DNA from: Pseudidiomarina insulisalsae
Lineage (GTDB): Bacteria > Pseudomonadota > Gammaproteobacteria > Enterobacterales > Alteromonadaceae
DNA: 64,000 nucleotides
Reading direction: 5' to 3'
NCBI RefSeq assembly: GCF_003987065.1
Contig: NZ_PIPY01000002.1
Coordinates: forward strand, 124,001-188,000
A program made the translations under genes and the position numbers. The notes under the pieces were generated by a model. It saw only the letters and a program-made list of their open reading frames with translations, was not told where the DNA came from and ran no database searches. Positions 61,262 through 64,000 of this stretch are shown one piece after another (the stretch's first letter is position 1; every line of letters begins with the position of its first letter).

Positions 61262-64000
61262 TTATTCCGTAATCACAGGTAACCCTGGTGTCCATGGGCC
61301 ACCAGCATCAACCACTTGCCGTTGTAGGCTAGGCACTTTCGTTTCCTGTAACGCTTTCACGCGTTGGCTCACGTCATCCAAGCCTTCATTGGCATAACCT
61401 AACTGGTCGCGGTGCTGCTGCGTAGGGCCATAAGAAGAGCCCACGGCAGAGCTTGCATAGCCCAAACGACTCATGATGTTCGCTGGCTTAGCACCTTTGC
61501 GATCACGCGACGCTAGTCCATAAAGCGCTTGATTTACCGCATTAATCTCGGCTTGAAGTTCACCATAGTGCGTTTCAAGTTGCGCTATATCTCCCGGCGT
61601 GCGATCAATTGCCTGACGTAATAACGTCATGGTCTCTTTCACGTTATTGAGTACCGTTGTGGTCGTCGTTGCTTGCTTCCGCGCTGCGACGACTGCTCTG
61701 TCATACTCAGCACGCACCTCTGCAGAGGCTCCTTCGAGTGCGCCCTCGTAGATAGATTCCAAGACAAAGTCTACCGGTTCGGTAAGTTGTGTAACGGTGG
61801 TTCCTTCGCGCTTAAATAAAGTTGCCGAGTACGCGCCGGGCAATGCCAGCAATGTGCCTCGCGAACGTCGGCTTTCTTGACCAACAATCGCTGCGGTGTT
61901 CGCGTAGTTCATATCCCAAGTGACACGGTGAAGTCCTTTTTTCGTGCTTCCCTCAACTCGGTCAACGAACTCACCATTAGCATCTGTGATTTCAAGATAC
62001 ACAGCAGGCGCAGGCTCTTGGTTTTCTGCCTCCACCGCTTCCCAACTTGGATATTTAGGATACTCGTTGTTCTCCTCAAGCGCTTTTTTCTCAGCTGCCT
62101 GACGCTGCTCTTTACTGGTTAACAAGCTATCTTTTAGATAATAAGTGAGCGTGGCGCCATGAGCTGGGTTGTTAGCGATGAACGCATCATTACCATCAGT
62201 ATCACTGTGGTTGCCATCAAGCTGGAACCACTTGACTGGGCGACTCGGCGCAAATAGCAATGCGTCTTCCTGCATGCTGCGCTCGGTCAAACCTCGCAGC
62301 GGTGCATAGTCATCGAGTATGTAGATTCCGCGACCAAATGTTCCGGCCACTAAGTCGTTCTCACGACGCTGAATTTTCACGTCACGGGTAGAAATCGTTG
62401 GAATCCCACCATCAAGTTCAACCCACTCTTTACCACCATCAACGGTAAAGAAGACGCCAAACTCGGTACCGATGAACATAAGGTTCTTGTTAACGTGATC
62501 TTGTACAAAACGCCAAACAAGATGTTTTTCAGGTAAGTCACCGGCTAACGACGTCCAACTCCGACCTAAATTCGTCGACTTGATCAGGTAAGGTTTGTAA
62601 TCACCGTATTTGTGGTTATCCAGTGCGACATAAACCGTATTGGCGTCAAAGAGGTCAGCGCGAATATCATTTACGTAGGCGGTTGCTGGCACACCTTGGA
62701 TGTCATTTAGATCGATTTCTTTCCAGTTTTTACCACCATCAGTAGTAACTTGGATTAAACCGTCATCGGTCCCAGCCCAAAGAATATCTTCATCTACCGG
62801 ACTCTCCGCAAAGTTGGCAATAGTGTGGTATTCCGACATGGCATAGAGATCCCATCCCGCTTCTACCGACCAAGTACGGCCCATCATGGGCATATGCATG
62901 CGGTTGCCATCTTTGGTTAAATCACCAGATATCGGCGTCCAGCTATCACCCCGGTCATCTGAACGCCAGACACGTTGCGAGGCAAAGTAGATACGCTTCG
63001 GATCGTGGGCTGAGACGTTAATTGGGGCGTCCCAGTTAAAACGCTCTGCTGGATCGCCAGGTAAAGGTTGTGGCTTGATATAAACGCCTTCTTTGGTGGT
63101 CATATCAACTCGAGTTAGATTACCCTGCTGCCACTGAGAATAGACGATATCCGGATTGCCAGGCTCAACCGCTGGTTGGTGGCCATCGCCGCCCAGCGTT
63201 AAGAACCAATCCTTATTTTTGATTCCATCTTTACGAGCAGTACGCGATGGACCGCCCTGCGTGGAGTTATCTTGCGACCCGCCATAAACGTTATAAAACG
63301 GTTTCGAATCATCTGGCGCTACTTTATAGAACTGAGTGATCGGCAGATTCGCCATAAACCGCCAAGTTTCCATGCGGTCGTGCGACATATAGATACCGCC
63401 ATCAGACCCGATTAACACAAAGTCGGGGTCAGTGGGATGAAAGGCCATGGCGTGGTCATCGACATGCTTATGAGTGGTATCGATCGGCGTCCAGGTTTTG
63501 CCACCATCATCAGACACCTTGCTGTAATTACTTGCGATGTAGACCCGGTCGAATTGATGCTGATCGACAAAAATTTCCTGATAATAATGAGGTCCTGTTC
63601 CGCCACCGACTTCATCTGACATCTTCTTCCAGCTCGCGCCTTGATCTGCTGAACGATAGAAGCCGCCTTCACGGTTGTCGATTTCGACTGTGGCGTATAA
63701 AACATCAGGGTTCATAGGTGAGATGGCCATACCTATCTTACCCATATTACCGGTTGGCAAGCCGGTTTTTAATTCGGTCCAGGTATCACCGCCATCGTCT
63801 GAGGTATAGATGCCAGCGCCAGGTCCTGTGCCTACATACGCAGCCACCGTGCGCTGGCGCGACCACGTCGCCGCATACAGTTTATCTGGGTTCCGCGGGT
63901 CAATCAGTAGCGAGGTAACCCCCGTCCATTCATCCTCTGGGGTCAGGACTTGTTTCCAGCTCGTACCGCCATCGGTAGTTTTATATAAACCGCGTTCACC
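61262..64000 (-). CDS. BNR/Asp-box repeat (sortilin/VPS10-like) protein, 5' end outside window
   Basis: The frame is open from base 64000 to the stop at 61262, 912 residues, with the start beyond the window. Repeats of the type S-x-D-x-G-x-T-W recur about every 50-60 residues (DDGGDTWTEL, ADQGASWKKM, DDGGKTWTPI, DDRGDSWTPI, TDGGKNWKEI), giving a beta-propeller. The last about 200 residues are helical (EVRAEYDRAVVAARKQ). This is the exported WD40/YVTN/BNR-like family of marine gammaproteobacteria, often next to TonB receptors; some members hold metal or carbohydrate. No function can be assigned. Confidence 0.8.
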   Translation of the reverse strand, partial: GERGLYKTTDGGTSWKQVLTPEDEWTGVTSLLIDPRNPDKLYAATWSRQRTVAAYVGTGPGAGIYTSDDGGDTWTELKTGLPTGNMGKIGMAISPMNPDVLYATVEIDNREGGFYRSADQGASWKKMSDEVGGGTGPHYYQEIFVDQHQFDRVYIASNYSKVSDDGGKTWTPIDTTHKHVDDHAMAFHPTDPDFVLIGSDGGIYMSHDRMETWRFMANLPITQFYKVAPDDSKPFYNVYGGSQDNSTQGGPSRTARKDGIKNKDWFLTLGGDGHQPAVEPGNPDIVYSQWQQGNLTRVDMTTKEGVYIKPQPLPGDPAERFNWDAPINVSAHDPKRIYFASQRVWRSDDRGDSWTPISGDLTKDGNRMHMPMMGRTWSVEAGWDLYAMSEYHTIANFAESPVDEDILWAGTDDGLIQVTTDGGKNWKEIDLNDIQGVPATAYVNDIRADLFDANTVYVALDNHKYGDYKPYLIKSTNLGRSWTSLAGDLPEKHLVWRFVQDHVNKNLMFIGTEFGVFFTVDGGKEWVELDGGIPTISTRDVKIQRRENDLVAGTFGRGIYILDDYAPLRGLTERSMQEDALLFAPSRPVKWFQLDGNHSDTDGNDAFIANNPAHGATLTYYLKDSLLTSKEQRQAAEKKALEENNEYPKYPSWEAVEAENQEPAPAVYLEITDANGEFVDRVEGSTKKGLHRVTWDMNYANTAAIVGQESRRSRGTLLALPGAYSATLFKREGTTVTQLTEPVDFVLESIYEGALEGASAEVRAEYDRAVVAARKQATTTTTVLNNVKETMTLLRQAIDRTPGDIAQLETHYGELQAEINAVNQALYGLASRDRKGAKPANIMSRLGYASSAVGSSYGPTQQHRDQLGYANEGLDDVSQRVKALQETKVPSLQRQVVDAGGPWTPGLPVITE

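Overview
The window looks like chromosomal DNA of a marine-type gammaproteobacterium, most likely order Alteromonadales (Idiomarina/Pseudidiomarina-like). This is inferred from the E. coli-like Rep helicase, the many TonB-dependent receptors, exported peptidases and PepSY proteins, and a NagP/NagB-II type GlcNAc pathway. No rRNA or taxonomic marker is present to prove it.

Layout. 1-9055: the end of rep, a GAF-GAF-GGDEF-EAL signalling protein, cytochrome c5, dinB, and a Fur-box-controlled TonB receptor with a PepSY membrane protein. 9076-16776: a muropeptide cluster with an RpiR regulator divergent from an NhaC-type transporter, an S12 serine hydrolase, alanine racemase, an NlpC/P60 lipoprotein and an L-Ala-D/L-Glu epimerase. 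16739-25606: housekeeping and accessory genes (YqaA- and YqhA-like membrane proteins, S9 peptidase, cioAB plus a 35-residue DUF2474 protein, dps, prephenate dehydratase, amidohydrolase). 25566-49147: a large peptidoglycan-utilisation locus (below). 49236-54254: a diguanylate cyclase, an S12 hydrolase, a K+ channel, an exported M17 aminopeptidase and tRNA-Arg(CCG). 54255-58590: a hipBA module whose hipA is split by a 2430-bp IS21-family element with a 5-bp target duplication. 58765-64000: a PepSY protein, a TonB receptor and a truncated BNR/Asp-box repeat protein.

Main system. The genes at 25566-49147 together with 9076-16776 look like a nearly complete route for taking up and catabolising peptidoglycan fragments. 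Outer-membrane uptake would use the TonB receptor. Periplasmic cutting would be done by an Amidase_2/PG-binding/S12 fusion, a GH3 NagZ lipoprotein, a NamZ (DUF1343) lipoprotein, an NlpC/P60 lipoprotein and other serine hydrolases. Inner-membrane import would use an SSS symporter next to murQ (MurNAc?), NagP (GlcNAc) and NhaC (peptide or amino acid?). Cytoplasmic steps would be a BadF-type amino-sugar kinase, MurQ, NagA, a SIS-type GlcN-6-P deaminase, a Dld-II-like D-lactate dehydrogenase that would consume the D-lactate made by MurQ, an MpaA-like M14 amidase, alanine racemase and the dipeptide epimerase. Two RpiR regulators with nearly identical recognition helices sit in the two clusters. An AT-rich motif containing GAATAATTTATT occurs in several promoter regions of both clusters, which suggests one regulon. 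A tryptophan-halogenase-like flavoprotein of unknown role lies in the TonB-receptor operon. All assignments come from reading the sequence and knowledge of the families; no database search was run.
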